From Deltaproteobacteria bacterium (lineage in GTDB: Bacteria > JAMCPX01), in contig JAMCPX010000056.1 in NCBI GenBank assembly GCA_023382265.1, forward strand, positions 61,174 through 125,173: 64,000 nucleotides of DNA, written 5' to 3'. Made by a program: the position numbers and the translations under genes. The notes under the pieces were generated by a model. The model saw nothing but the letters and a program-made list of their open reading frames with translations. It ran no database searches and was not told the origin of the DNA. Within the stretch, counting starts at the first letter, position 1, and the number at the start of each line of letters is the position of its first letter. Positions 57,071 through 64,000 of the stretch are shown here, piece by piece.

Positions 57071-59230
57071 ATGATCCGCTTAAATGAAATACAAGAGAAG
57101 ATTTTATCATATAATCCAGGGGCAGATCTTGATTTAATAAACAAAGCTTACGTTTTTTCTGCCAAGGTTCACAATGGCCAGTCAAGGGTTTCCGGTGAAC
57201 CTTATCTTGTACATCCGCTTGAAGTTGCATGGATCCTCGCACTTTTAAAAATGGACATACCGACGATTGTTGCCGGTCTGCTTCATGATACTGTAGAGGA
57301 TACACGTACAAAAATCGAGGAGATTTCAGAACTCTTCGGTAAAGAGGTAGCATCCCTTGTAGAGGGCGTTACCAAGATAAGCAATATTACCTTTAACACC
57401 GATGTTGCAAAACAGGGCGAAAACTTCAGAAAGATGCTGCTTGCAATGGCAAAAGACATCAGAGTGATCATAATAAAACTTGCAGACAGACTGAATAACA
57501 TGAGAACGTTAGAGTATCTTTCTGAAGATAAAAGGGAGAGGATTGCAAAGGAAACCCTTGAGATATATGCACCAATAGCCCATAGATTTGGTATATACTG
57601 GTTAAAATCGGAGCTTGAAGATCTTGCGTTTAGATTTACCAAGCCTGAACTCTATTACAAGCTATCAAAGATGATTGCAAAATCCCGTAAAGAACGTGAA
57701 AAGTATGTTGAAGAAGTAGAGCATATCATAAAAAACACACTTGAGCATGAAGGCATGCATGTAGAAGTTAACGGCAGGCCCAAGCACCTTTACGGCATTT
57801 ACCAGAAGATGGATAAGCATAATCTGAGTTTTGAGCAGGTTTACGATATCACGGCATTCAGGGTCATTGTTGATACCCAGAAAGACTGCTATCAGGCACT
57901 CGGTATTATACATACGGCATGGCGCCCTGTTCCCGGCAGGTTTAAAGATTACATAGCAATGCCAAAGGCTAATATGTACCAGTCATTACACACAACTGTT
58001 ATAGGTCCAAAGGGAGAAAGGATAGAGATTCAGATTCGGACAAAAGATATGCATCAGGTTGCAGAAGAAGGTATTGCGGCCCACTGGAAATACAAAGAAG
58101 GCAAGTTAATTGACACAAAGGAAGATGTCGCTTTCCGGTGGGTTAAACATCTTATGGAATGGCAGCAGGAATTAAACGATCCCGAATCATTCATGCAGTT
58201 TGTAAAAGTTGATCTGTTTCCTAATGAGGTTTATGTCTTTACGCCGAAGGGTGATGTAATAGAACTGCCGTTAGGCTCTACGCCTCTCGATTTTGCTTAT
58301 GCCATACACACAGATGTCGGCAGTCATTGTGCAAGCGCAAAGGTAAACGGAAAGATCGTGCCGCTGAAGTATCAATTGAAAAACGGTGATACCGTTGAAG
58401 TTGTAAGATCCCCTACAGCACACCCGACGGAGGATTGGCTAAGAATGGCAGTCAGCCCTAAAACAAAAGCCAAGATCAGGCAATGGTTAAGTAAAGCAGA
58501 AAGGGATAAAAGTAAACACATAGGCAAAGAGGTACTTGAAGCTGAGTTTACCAAGTTTAACCTCAACCTTTCAAAATTCATTAATTCAAATGAATTTAAT
58601 AAGTATATCGAAAAAACGAATTTGAAAAATCTTGATAATCTCTATTCACAGATCGGCTATGGAAAACTTTCTCCTTTGCAGATCATCAAGCATTTAATAC
58701 CGGTTGAAAAGCTTACTGAAGAAAAGCCCAAAGATAGCCCAATAGCAAAATTGTTTAAGCTTGCAGCAAGAAAATCATCGACAGCGGTTAAAATAAAGGG
58801 ACTTGATGATATCCTTGTAAGGTTTGCACATTGTTGTAATCCAATCGTGGGTGACCCTATAGTAGGATTTATAACAATGGGCAGAGGTATTACAATTCAT
58901 ACAGCATACTGCCCTAAAATACTTGAGCTTGATCCGGAAAGAAAGATTGAAGCAAAATGGGATGTAGACACCGACATTCTAAGGCCTGTTAAGATTATGA
59001 TAACAGCGGTGGATAAGCAGGGACTGCTCGCAAACATCACCAATTCAATAGCCTCGTTTGGAATCAACATCATAAGGGCATCCGTATCACCAAATAAGGA
59101 CCAAAAAGCCATGCTTATGTTTGAGTTGGCTGTAAAAGATACCCATCAATTAAGGGATATCATAAATAACATCTCAAAGATAAATGATGTTATAAGCGTA
59201 GAAAGAATGGCAGGGATTGAGGATTCATGA
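57071..59230 (+). CDS. rel: Bifunctional (p)ppGpp synthetase/hydrolase
   Basis: The 719-residue RelA/SpoT homologue makes and degrades the alarmone (p)ppGpp. The HD hydrolase region is intact (H48 in HPLEV; HDTVED at 72-77), so hydrolysis should work. The synthetase domain has FKDYIAMPKANMYQSLHTTV, followed by TGS (VYVFTPKGDVIELPLGSTPLDFAYAIH) and a C-terminal ACT domain (ADKQG-like VDKQGLLANITNSIA). No second relA-like gene is seen, matching organisms with one long Rel. It overlaps ridA by 4 bases. Confidence 0.95.
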   Translation: MIRLNEIQEKILSYNPGADLDLINKAYVFSAKVHNGQSRVSGEPYLVHPLEVAWILALLKMDIPTIVAGLLHDTVEDTRTKIEEISELFGKEVASLVEGVTKISNITFNTDVAKQGENFRKMLLAMAKDIRVIIIKLADRLNNMRTLEYLSEDKRERIAKETLEIYAPIAHRFGIYWLKSELEDLAFRFTKPELYYKLSKMIAKSRKEREKYVEEVEHIIKNTLEHEGMHVEVNGRPKHLYGIYQKMDKHNLSFEQVYDITAFRVIVDTQKDCYQALGIIHTAWRPVPGRFKDYIAMPKANMYQSLHTTVIGPKGERIEIQIRTKDMHQVAEEGIAAHWKYKEGKLIDTKEDVAFRWVKHLMEWQQELNDPESFMQFVKVDLFPNEVYVFTPKGDVIELPLGSTPLDFAYAIHTDVGSHCASAKVNGKIVPLKYQLKNGDTVEVVRSPTAHPTEDWLRMAVSPKTKAKIRQWLSKAERDKSKHIGKEVLEAEFTKFNLNLSKFINSNEFNKYIEKTNLKNLDNLYSQIGYGKLSPLQIIKHLIPVEKLTEEKPKDSPIAKLFKLAARKSSTAVKIKGLDDILVRFAHCCNPIVGDPIVGFITMGRGITIHTAYCPKILELDPERKIEAKWDVDTDILRPVKIMITAVDKQGLLANITNSIASFGINIIRASVSPNKDQKAMLMFELAVKDTHQLRDIINNISKINDVISVERMAGIEDS

Positions 59231-59604
59231 AGACAATAATCACAACTGATAAATTACCTTTGCCGCAGGGACATTACTCGCAGATGATTATTGCAGGCGG
59301 ATTTTTATTTTTATCAGGCCAGATTGCAATTGATCCATTAACAAGCAATCTCATAGAGGGAGATGTAAACATACAAACGGAGTTTATACTAAATGCGATC
59401 AAATCTGTAATGAATGAGCAAGGGCTCGGGCTCAAAAATATCATAAAAATTTCAGCATACCTTGTTGAGGCTGACGATTTCCAGTCGTTTAACGAGGTCT
59501 ACTCAAAACACTTTTTGAATGAAGAACCGGTCAGAACAACCGTATTTGTTAATGCCTTACCCAAGGGTGCTAAAGTAGAACTCGATGTAGTTGCTGTTGT
59601 TTAA
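59227..59604 (+). CDS. ridA: RidA-family enamine/imine deaminase
   Basis: The 125-residue trimeric enzyme hydrolyses reactive enamines/imines formed by PLP-dependent dehydratases. Characteristic P-x-G-x-Y/H-S near the N-terminus (LPLPQGHYSQMI), FLSGQIAIDP, and PVRTTVFVNALPKGAKVELDVVAV at the C-terminus with the catalytic R. It is translated with rel (ATGA overlap), an arrangement found in several bacterial groups. Confidence 0.95.
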   Translation: MKTIITTDKLPLPQGHYSQMIIAGGFLFLSGQIAIDPLTSNLIEGDVNIQTEFILNAIKSVMNEQGLGLKNIIKISAYLVEADDFQSFNEVYSKHFLNEEPVRTTVFVNALPKGAKVELDVVAVV

Positions 59605-59667
59605 CAAAAATTTTCAAGATAAATATTGGCATTACCCGATGACTTTCTGAATCGAAGAGGTGATATT

Positions 59668-60210
59668 ATGGAAATAACTATTGAAAACACGATTGTGTCC
59701 ATTGTTAAGGGTGATATTACTCTTGAGCGGACGGATGCGATTGTAAATGCTGCAAACTCAAGGCTTGCGGGAGGCGGCGGGGTGGACGGGGCAATACACA
59801 GAGCGGGTGGCCCAAAGATAATGGAGGAATGCAGGAAGCTCAATGGCTGTCCTACAGGCAGTGCAGTCATCACAACCGGCGGAAATCTCAAAGCACGGTG
59901 CGTGATCCATGCGGTAGGGCCGATATATAACGGGGGTCAGCACGGAGAGGACAAACTCCTATCGGGCGCCTACAAAACGAGCCTTGAACTGGCAGTAAAC
60001 AATGACATTAAAAGTATTGCCTTTCCTTCCATCAGCACAGGAGTATACGGTTATCCAATTGATAAGGCATCAGAGATCGCCGTAAAAACGGTTGTTGATT
60101 TTATTGAAACAAATAAAGGGTTGTCACTTGTCAGGTTCGTACTTTTCTCAAATAATGATCTTAAGGTATATGAGGAAGCACTGGAAAGATTAACCGCCCA
60201 AAAGCAATGA
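59668..60210 (+). CDS. Macrodomain O-acetyl-ADP-ribose deacetylase
   Basis: A 180-residue ADP-ribose-binding protein (ATG at 59668 with GAGGTGAT; the longer TTG frame is not needed). Macrodomain motifs: IVKGDITLERTDAIVNAANSRL (15-33) and GGGGVDGAIHRAGG near the N-terminus, and AFPSISTGVYGYPIDKA in the third loop. It resembles YmdB/TARG1-like enzymes that hydrolyse O-acetyl-ADP-ribose or ADP-ribosylated substrates. It follows ridA but with its own ribosome site. Confidence 0.92.
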   Translation: MEITIENTIVSIVKGDITLERTDAIVNAANSRLAGGGGVDGAIHRAGGPKIMEECRKLNGCPTGSAVITTGGNLKARCVIHAVGPIYNGGQHGEDKLLSGAYKTSLELAVNNDIKSIAFPSISTGVYGYPIDKASEIAVKTVVDFIETNKGLSLVRFVLFSNNDLKVYEEALERLTAQKQ

Positions 60211-60672
60211 TGGTGTTTGTCAGAATCCGGTATTTTCTTTGCCTGATGATTGAGGTATGCTAAAAACAAAGGTACTTGTTACGGCTTAAACAATATAACA
60301 AAATATTTTGTGCTACGATTTCATTTTTTAAAATCTAAGATTACGATACCGCCATCTATATCGACGTAGGCTGTAACCCAGCACATGCCTTTCATATTTT
60401 TATGCCCCAATCGTTTTGTACGCTGTAGAAATCATCATCGCTTATATATAATTCCTCCGGAGAATAACATGCGCTGCCGTAATAATAACTCCGGGACAAT
60501 ATTCCCTTGTAAAATGGCAATTGTACAGTTCCGTCTATACTTGCATACATGGTATATTTATTACCGGGTATCAACCCGGGCCGTTTTTATAATTTGTACG
60601 GAATTCCCGGTAACCGATTAGAATTGAATAAAATAGAAATGAATGTTAGAAAAAGCATTAAGGAGGCGTTTT
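60211..60672. other. Gene-poor stretch with a short cysteine-containing reading frame on the minus strand
   Basis: About 460 bases between the macrodomain gene and the RAM-domain gene. The minus strand holds a short open frame (60574 to 60392) reading NKYTMYASIDGTVQLPFYKG, then SYYYGSACYSPEELY, and ending GIKI. It is followed, with an ATGA overlap, by a second 24-codon frame (MKGMCWVTAYVDIDGGIVI). Together they could be one broken small exported protein. No ribosome site or signal peptide is seen, so I do not call a gene. Confidence 0.45.
60392..60574 (-). pseudogene. Possible remnant of a small protein
   Basis: A 60-codon frame on the minus strand, TTG start, no good ribosome site. Tyr/Ser-rich, one Cys, acidic Asp-rich end. 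A second frame continues with an ATGA overlap towards 60325. The fragments are too short to classify. It is listed because the reading is unlike shadow frames of neighbouring genes. Confidence 0.2.
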
Positions 60673-60951
60673 ATGGTAACGGCATTTGTACATATAGTGT
60701 GTAAACCGGAAAGACTTGAAGATATAGCAGAGTCCATCTCACAAATGGATGGAATCTCAGAAGTTTACTCTATTACCGGTGATTTTGATCTGCTTGCCAT
60801 TGTCAGGGTAGCAAGTATAGATGAACTGCCGGAGATTGTAGCGGATAACATACTCAAGCAGGATGGAATTATAAAGGCAAGCACATCCATTGGTTTTAAG
60901 GTTTTCTCAAGACATAATCTCGAAGCTATGTTTTCCATAGGTCTTGAATAA
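60673..60951 (+). CDS. Stand-alone Lrp/AsnC ligand-binding (RAM) domain protein
   Basis: The ATG at 60673 lies after AAGGAGG and gives 92 residues. [42 protein letters not shown] and the final [10 protein letters not shown] are the beta-alpha-beta folds of the Lrp/AsnC C-terminal RAM domain; there is no DNA-binding helix-turn-helix. Such proteins bind amino acids or related ligands and may modulate full-length Lrp family regulators. It begins 8 bases before the FAH gene, so they are probably co-transcribed. Confidence 0.92.
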   Translation: MVTAFVHIVCKPERLEDIAESISQMDGISEVYSITGDFDLLAIVRVASIDELPEIVADNILKQDGIIKASTSIGFKVFSRHNLEAMFSIGLE

Positions 60952-60959
60952 GGAGGTAT

Positions 60960-61715
60960 ATGAGGATTGTAAGATGTCTTGTTTCAAACCGCACGTCTTA
61001 TGGCGTACTTGAGGAGAATGAAGATATTCATCTTTTATTGGAAGAGCCGTACAATGGTCTGAATTATATCTCGCAGCGCGTAAAGATGAGCGAGGTAAAA
61101 TTATTATCCCCTGTTAAGCCATCAAAGATAGTGGCAATAGGTTTGAATTATAGAGAACATGCAAAGGAGTTTGGAAAGACCGTACCGGAAGAGCCGCTTA
61201 TATTTTTAAAGCCTCCAAGTGCGGTCATAGGTAATGATGAAGAGATTATTTACCCCGAAATGTCAAAGCGGGTTGATTATGAGGGAGAGTTGGCTGTAGT
61301 AATAGGCAGGCAAGCTTTTAATGTTTCCGTTAAAAATGCGGCTGATTATATATTTGGATATACAATTATGAACGATGTTACGGCAAGGGATCTGCAGGCA
61401 AAAGATGTCCAATATACAAGGGCAAAGAGTTTTGATACTTTTGCTCCAATAGGTCCATGGGTAGAGACAGAATTAAATCCTCAAAGCCTATATATAAAAA
61501 CTTATGTGAATGGAATATTACACCAGTCAGGGTACACATCAAATATGATTTTTTCGATCCCCTATCTGGTAAGCTTTGTATCAAATGTTATGAGCCTTTT
61601 GCCGGGTGATATTATATCAACAGGCACACCCCCGGGCATAGGCCCAATAAGGAAGGGCGATACTGTTGAAGTAGAAGTTCAGGGTATTGGTAAATTAAAG
61701 AACAGGTTGCGTTAA
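60960..61715 (+). CDS. Fumarylacetoacetate hydrolase family protein
   Basis: A 251-residue FAH-fold metal-dependent enzyme with AAGGAGGTAT before the ATG. Family marks: [32 protein letters not shown], the metal-binding region [12 protein letters not shown], then [17 protein letters not shown] and STGTPPGIG. Members cleave C-C bonds in acylpyruvates or decarboxylate/isomerise 2-oxo acids; the substrate here is unassigned. Only an N-terminal extension of about 55 residues precedes the core, as in bacterial YcgM-like acylpyruvases. Confidence 0.92.
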   Translation: MRIVRCLVSNRTSYGVLEENEDIHLLLEEPYNGLNYISQRVKMSEVKLLSPVKPSKIVAIGLNYREHAKEFGKTVPEEPLIFLKPPSAVIGNDEEIIYPEMSKRVDYEGELAVVIGRQAFNVSVKNAADYIFGYTIMNDVTARDLQAKDVQYTRAKSFDTFAPIGPWVETELNPQSLYIKTYVNGILHQSGYTSNMIFSIPYLVSFVSNVMSLLPGDIISTGTPPGIGPIRKGDTVEVEVQGIGKLKNRLR

Positions 61716-61893
61716 CCTCAAAAGTGCATTAAAATAAAAGCACAAAGCTTGGAGTCTTGATGCGGTTCTGTGGATATACCCTTTTCGATTACATTATTTG
61801 GGTTAACATCGGCTTGCGATATTACGATATATATCCATTAATCAACCGAGGGAATACTTGCAATTAATAACAAATTGTTGTGAAACATAAAGC

Positions 61894-63258
61894 ATGCTTT
61901 ACAAGATAAAACAGCTTCTAAAACGATGCCATCATGTCGTAGTAACCGATACAACGCGCGATATTATTCTCAGCATAATTATAGGCATATTAACCGGACT
62001 GGCCAGTGTTTATATAATTAAATTAGAAGGCTCTATTGAACGATTACTTTATTCAAGACAGAATTATGTATTTAATATAAGGCATGTATTAAGATTGAAA
62101 ACTTTAATAATTTTCCTGCTGCCGCTATCCGGAGCGATTTTTTTTATAATTGTAAAAACACTATTTTTTAAAGACCAGAAAATGGGCTATGGGTTTCCTG
62201 ATTTTATAGTAAATGTGAACAAACATAACGCAAAGATAAGTATTAAGACAGTACTTTACCTTTTGCTTTTTACACCCATTATCATTGGGACGGGCAATAT
62301 GGCAGGTGTAGAAGGGCCGATAGCACAGATAGGCGGCGGGTTCGGATCTTTCCTCTCCGATTTAATGGGTGAGGAAAACAGAAAAAGGCGTAAATTGCTC
62401 ATCGCAGCCGGTACTGCGGCAGGCATTGCTTCCATCTTCAATGCACCGATTACCGGTGTATTCTTCGCGATAGAGATTGTATTACTTGGAGAATACAACC
62501 TTAACTCGCTGAGCCTCATTGTTATTTCAGCAATAACCGGCACACTTGTAAGAAGAAGCTTTCTTGGTAATGATGCCATCTTTTTTGTACCAACTCATAG
62601 GTTCTCCGGTTTATACCCCTTGATTGGGTATGCATTCCTCGGTATCTTTGTGGGTGTTTTTGCCTTCCTGTTTGAAAAATGGTTCTTCAAATCAGCTGAT
62701 TATTTTAAAGGTCTTAAATTAAGGGCTAATACGAAACCCCTGATAGGCAGTGCTGTTATAGGTATGATTGGGATATTGTTGCCTATGTCCCTCGGCAACG
62801 GCTATCCGGTAATAAGCATGGCACTCACAGATAAATTAAGTTTTTTTCTCATACTTTTCCTTTTTATTGCAAAGTTTATCGGTACTCCTATCACCATTGG
62901 TTCAGGATTACCGGGAGGCATCTATGCTCCATCACTTTACATAGGGGCAATGCTGGGAGGTACAATCGGATATGTCTTTACATTCTTATTTCCGCACAAC
63001 CCTGTATCTATCGGCGTTTTTGCTATTATTGGAATGTCTGCCTTTCTTGTTTCCATTACGCATGCACCCTTTACGGGTATATTTCTTGTGTTTGAGTTAA
63101 CGAATGACTATAAGATTATCATTCCATTCATGCTGGCCTCCATTACTGCAATTCTGATCAAAACACGCATTTTCCCCGATTCAATAGAGCATTATCCAAT
63201 AAGAGAGTTTATCAAACGCGTGGAGATTGAAGAAGAAAAACGCGATGCTGAAATCTGA
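61894..63258 (+). CDS. ClC-family chloride channel / H+-Cl- exchanger
   Basis: A 454-residue polytopic membrane protein. ClC motifs: GVEGPIAQIGGGFGS (GxEGP with gating glutamate E140), GLPGGIYAPSLYIGAMLG, and GNGYPVISMAL. The usual serine of GSGIP appears as GSGLPGGIY. There are no cytoplasmic CBS domains after the membrane part; it ends with a charged tail. It could be a Cl-/H+ antiporter, but the internal proton-glutamate position cannot be checked by eye. Monocistronic, 180 bases after the FAH gene. Confidence 0.92.
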   Translation: MLYKIKQLLKRCHHVVVTDTTRDIILSIIIGILTGLASVYIIKLEGSIERLLYSRQNYVFNIRHVLRLKTLIIFLLPLSGAIFFIIVKTLFFKDQKMGYGFPDFIVNVNKHNAKISIKTVLYLLLFTPIIIGTGNMAGVEGPIAQIGGGFGSFLSDLMGEENRKRRKLLIAAGTAAGIASIFNAPITGVFFAIEIVLLGEYNLNSLSLIVISAITGTLVRRSFLGNDAIFFVPTHRFSGLYPLIGYAFLGIFVGVFAFLFEKWFFKSADYFKGLKLRANTKPLIGSAVIGMIGILLPMSLGNGYPVISMALTDKLSFFLILFLFIAKFIGTPITIGSGLPGGIYAPSLYIGAMLGGTIGYVFTFLFPHNPVSIGVFAIIGMSAFLVSITHAPFTGIFLVFELTNDYKIIIPFMLASITAILIKTRIFPDSIEHYPIREFIKRVEIEEEKRDAEI

Positions 63259-63431
63259 TACCTCTTAAACATAAAGAATGAATTGCATTACAAGAAAATT
63301 AGTGGCGGACAAAATCCGAATAAGGTTTGATAAAAAGATTCGTACGCTTCAATTAAATGAACGGACGGGTTTCAAAAAAGGTGGATGATTATTAAAATGA
63401 TATACCGCGGAATTGTCTTTGATTAAAACAA

Positions 63432-63466
63432 TTGACTTGTATTTTTAAAATTGATAAAGATAATAT
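63432..63466 (+). promoter_or_regulatory. Candidate promoter for the tRNA-tuf unit
   Basis: TTGACT (63432-63437) is followed after 17 bases by TAAAGA (63455-63460), with an alternative GATAAT (63459-63464) or TAATAT (63461-63466) closer to the first tRNA (63479). Two registers are possible, so the exact start is uncertain. Confidence 0.4.
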
Positions 63467-63478
63467 TTTACTATAAAT

Positions 63479-63551
63479 GCTGGCGTAGCTCAACTGGTAG
63501 AGCAGCTGACTTGTAATCAGCAGGTTATGGGTTCAAGTCCCGTCGCTAGCT
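63479..63551 (+). tRNA. tRNA-Thr (anticodon TGT)
   Basis: A 73-base cloverleaf. The acceptor stem GCTGGCG pairs with CGCTAGC; anticodon stem GCTGA/TCAGC; anticodon loop CTTGTAA with TGT. The T-arm has GGTTCAAGTCC. No encoded CCA. First of four clustered tRNA genes before tuf. Confidence 0.95.
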
Positions 63552-63564
63552 TTTGTAAAGCAAG

Positions 63565-63649
63565 GGAGAGGTGCCCGAGTGGCTAAAGGGAGCAGTCTGT
63601 AAAACTGCCGGCCATAGCGCCTACGAAGGTTCGAATCCTTCCCTCTCCA
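63565..63649 (+). tRNA. tRNA-Tyr (anticodon GTA)
   Basis: An 85-base class II tRNA. Acceptor GGAGAGG/CCTCTCC; anticodon stem GCAGT/ACTGC, loop CTGTAAA. A long variable arm (CGGCCATAGCGCCTACG region) is present, as expected for tRNA-Tyr. No encoded CCA. Confidence 0.94.
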
Positions 63650-63688
63650 GTGATTTTACTTGATTTTTATAATTTATAGGTTATGTAA

Positions 63689-63761
63689 GCGGGAATAGCT
63701 CAGTTGGTAGAGCGCCAGCCTTCCAAGTTGGGGGTCGCGGGTTCGAACCCCGTTTCCCGCT
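63689..63761 (+). tRNA. tRNA-Gly (anticodon TCC)
   Basis: A 73-base cloverleaf with acceptor GCGGGAA/TTCCCGC, anticodon stem CCAGC/GTTGG (wobble pair), loop CTTCCAA, and T-loop GTTCGAA. Three bases separate it from the next tRNA. Confidence 0.95.
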
Positions 63762-63764
63762 CGT

Positions 63765-63837
<73 letters not shown>

Positions 63838-63889
63838 AAATAAAACGGTATGATATTATATATAAGATTAAGTAAGGAGGCATATAAGT

Positions 63890-64000
63890 ATGGGTAAGGC
63901 GAAATTTGAGAGAACAAAGCCGCATTTGAATGTTGGTACCATAGGTCATATAGATCATGGGAAGACCACATTAACGGCCGCTATAACAAAGGTATTATCG
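63890..64000 (+). CDS. tuf: Translation elongation factor Tu, N-terminal part (cut by the window end)
   Basis: 37 codons are visible after [27 protein letters not shown] is the EF-Tu N-terminus and contains the start of the P-loop G1 motif [10 protein letters not shown]-Tu delivers aminoacyl-tRNA to the ribosome. It is probably co-transcribed with the upstream tRNA cluster. Confidence 0.97.
   Translation, partial: MGKAKFERTKPHLNVGTIGHIDHGKTTLTAAITKVLS

Noticed and set aside
60392..60574. Ribosomal protein L27-like C-terminus (resemblance of NKYTMYASIDGTV to the end of L27)
   Set aside because: Too short, no glycine-rich N-terminus, and the resemblance is only a few residues; kept as an unclassified fragment.

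Overview
The window is a 64 kb chromosomal segment of a Gram-negative bacterium with low to moderate GC. Evidence for the cell type is two lipobox lipoproteins, paired PpiC-type periplasmic foldases, an O-antigen-ligase-like protein, NagZ and a fused SecDF. Lineage-informative genes are a 2-hydroxyacyl-CoA dehydratase with its activator, a B12-dependent radical SAM enzyme, a single bifunctional Rel, a fused SecDF and a tRNA-Thr/Tyr/Gly/Thr-tuf cluster. Together they suggest an anaerobic delta-proteobacterium-like lineage (inference; no rRNA gene is present to confirm it).

Layout. 1-1.1 kb: end of a dehydratase subunit and its ATPase activator. 1.4-4.3 kb: a GC-rich pair, B12/radical SAM followed by a deacetylase-methyltransferase fusion, probably acquired. 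4.9-7.9 kb (minus): deoB-ribF-aroE. 8-13.5 kb (plus): Ig-like lipoprotein, TPR-Ser/Thr kinase, PfkB sugar kinase. 13.5-16 kb (minus): O-antigen-ligase/TPR membrane protein. 16-27.5 kb (plus): DksA-like protein, LemA, ribD, mfd, two PpiC foldases, pdxA, uvrA. 27.5-34.1 kb (minus): PHP phosphoesterase, DUF2231-like membrane protein, an LPP20-like exported protein, nagZ, and two peptide-type ABC permeases.

34.3-46.8 kb is the accessory, surface-polysaccharide region. It holds two mosaic copies of a YfhO-family membrane protein, the second with a one-base frameshift. Between them lie a secreted repeat-rich protein and two diverged, inverted insertion-sequence remnants, one carrying a chimeric transposase ORF. 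Then come two nucleotide-sugar epimerases/synthases, a polytopic membrane protein and a GT2 glycosyltransferase.

46.9-61.7 kb (plus) is a dense housekeeping run: ffh-rpsP-khpA-trmD-rplS (rimM is absent from its usual slot), a membrane-anchored SMC/YhaN-like ATPase, yajC-secDF-recJ-rpoZ-rel-ridA, a macrodomain protein, a RAM-domain protein and an FAH-family enzyme. The window ends with a ClC channel, four tRNAs and the start of tuf.

I found no CRISPR array, prophage or classical defence operon. The best candidates for something unusual are the YhaN-like ATPase inside the ribosomal/Sec gene run, the YfhO / IS-remnant / secreted-protein / YfhO island, and the B12-radical SAM plus deacetylase-methyltransferase module.
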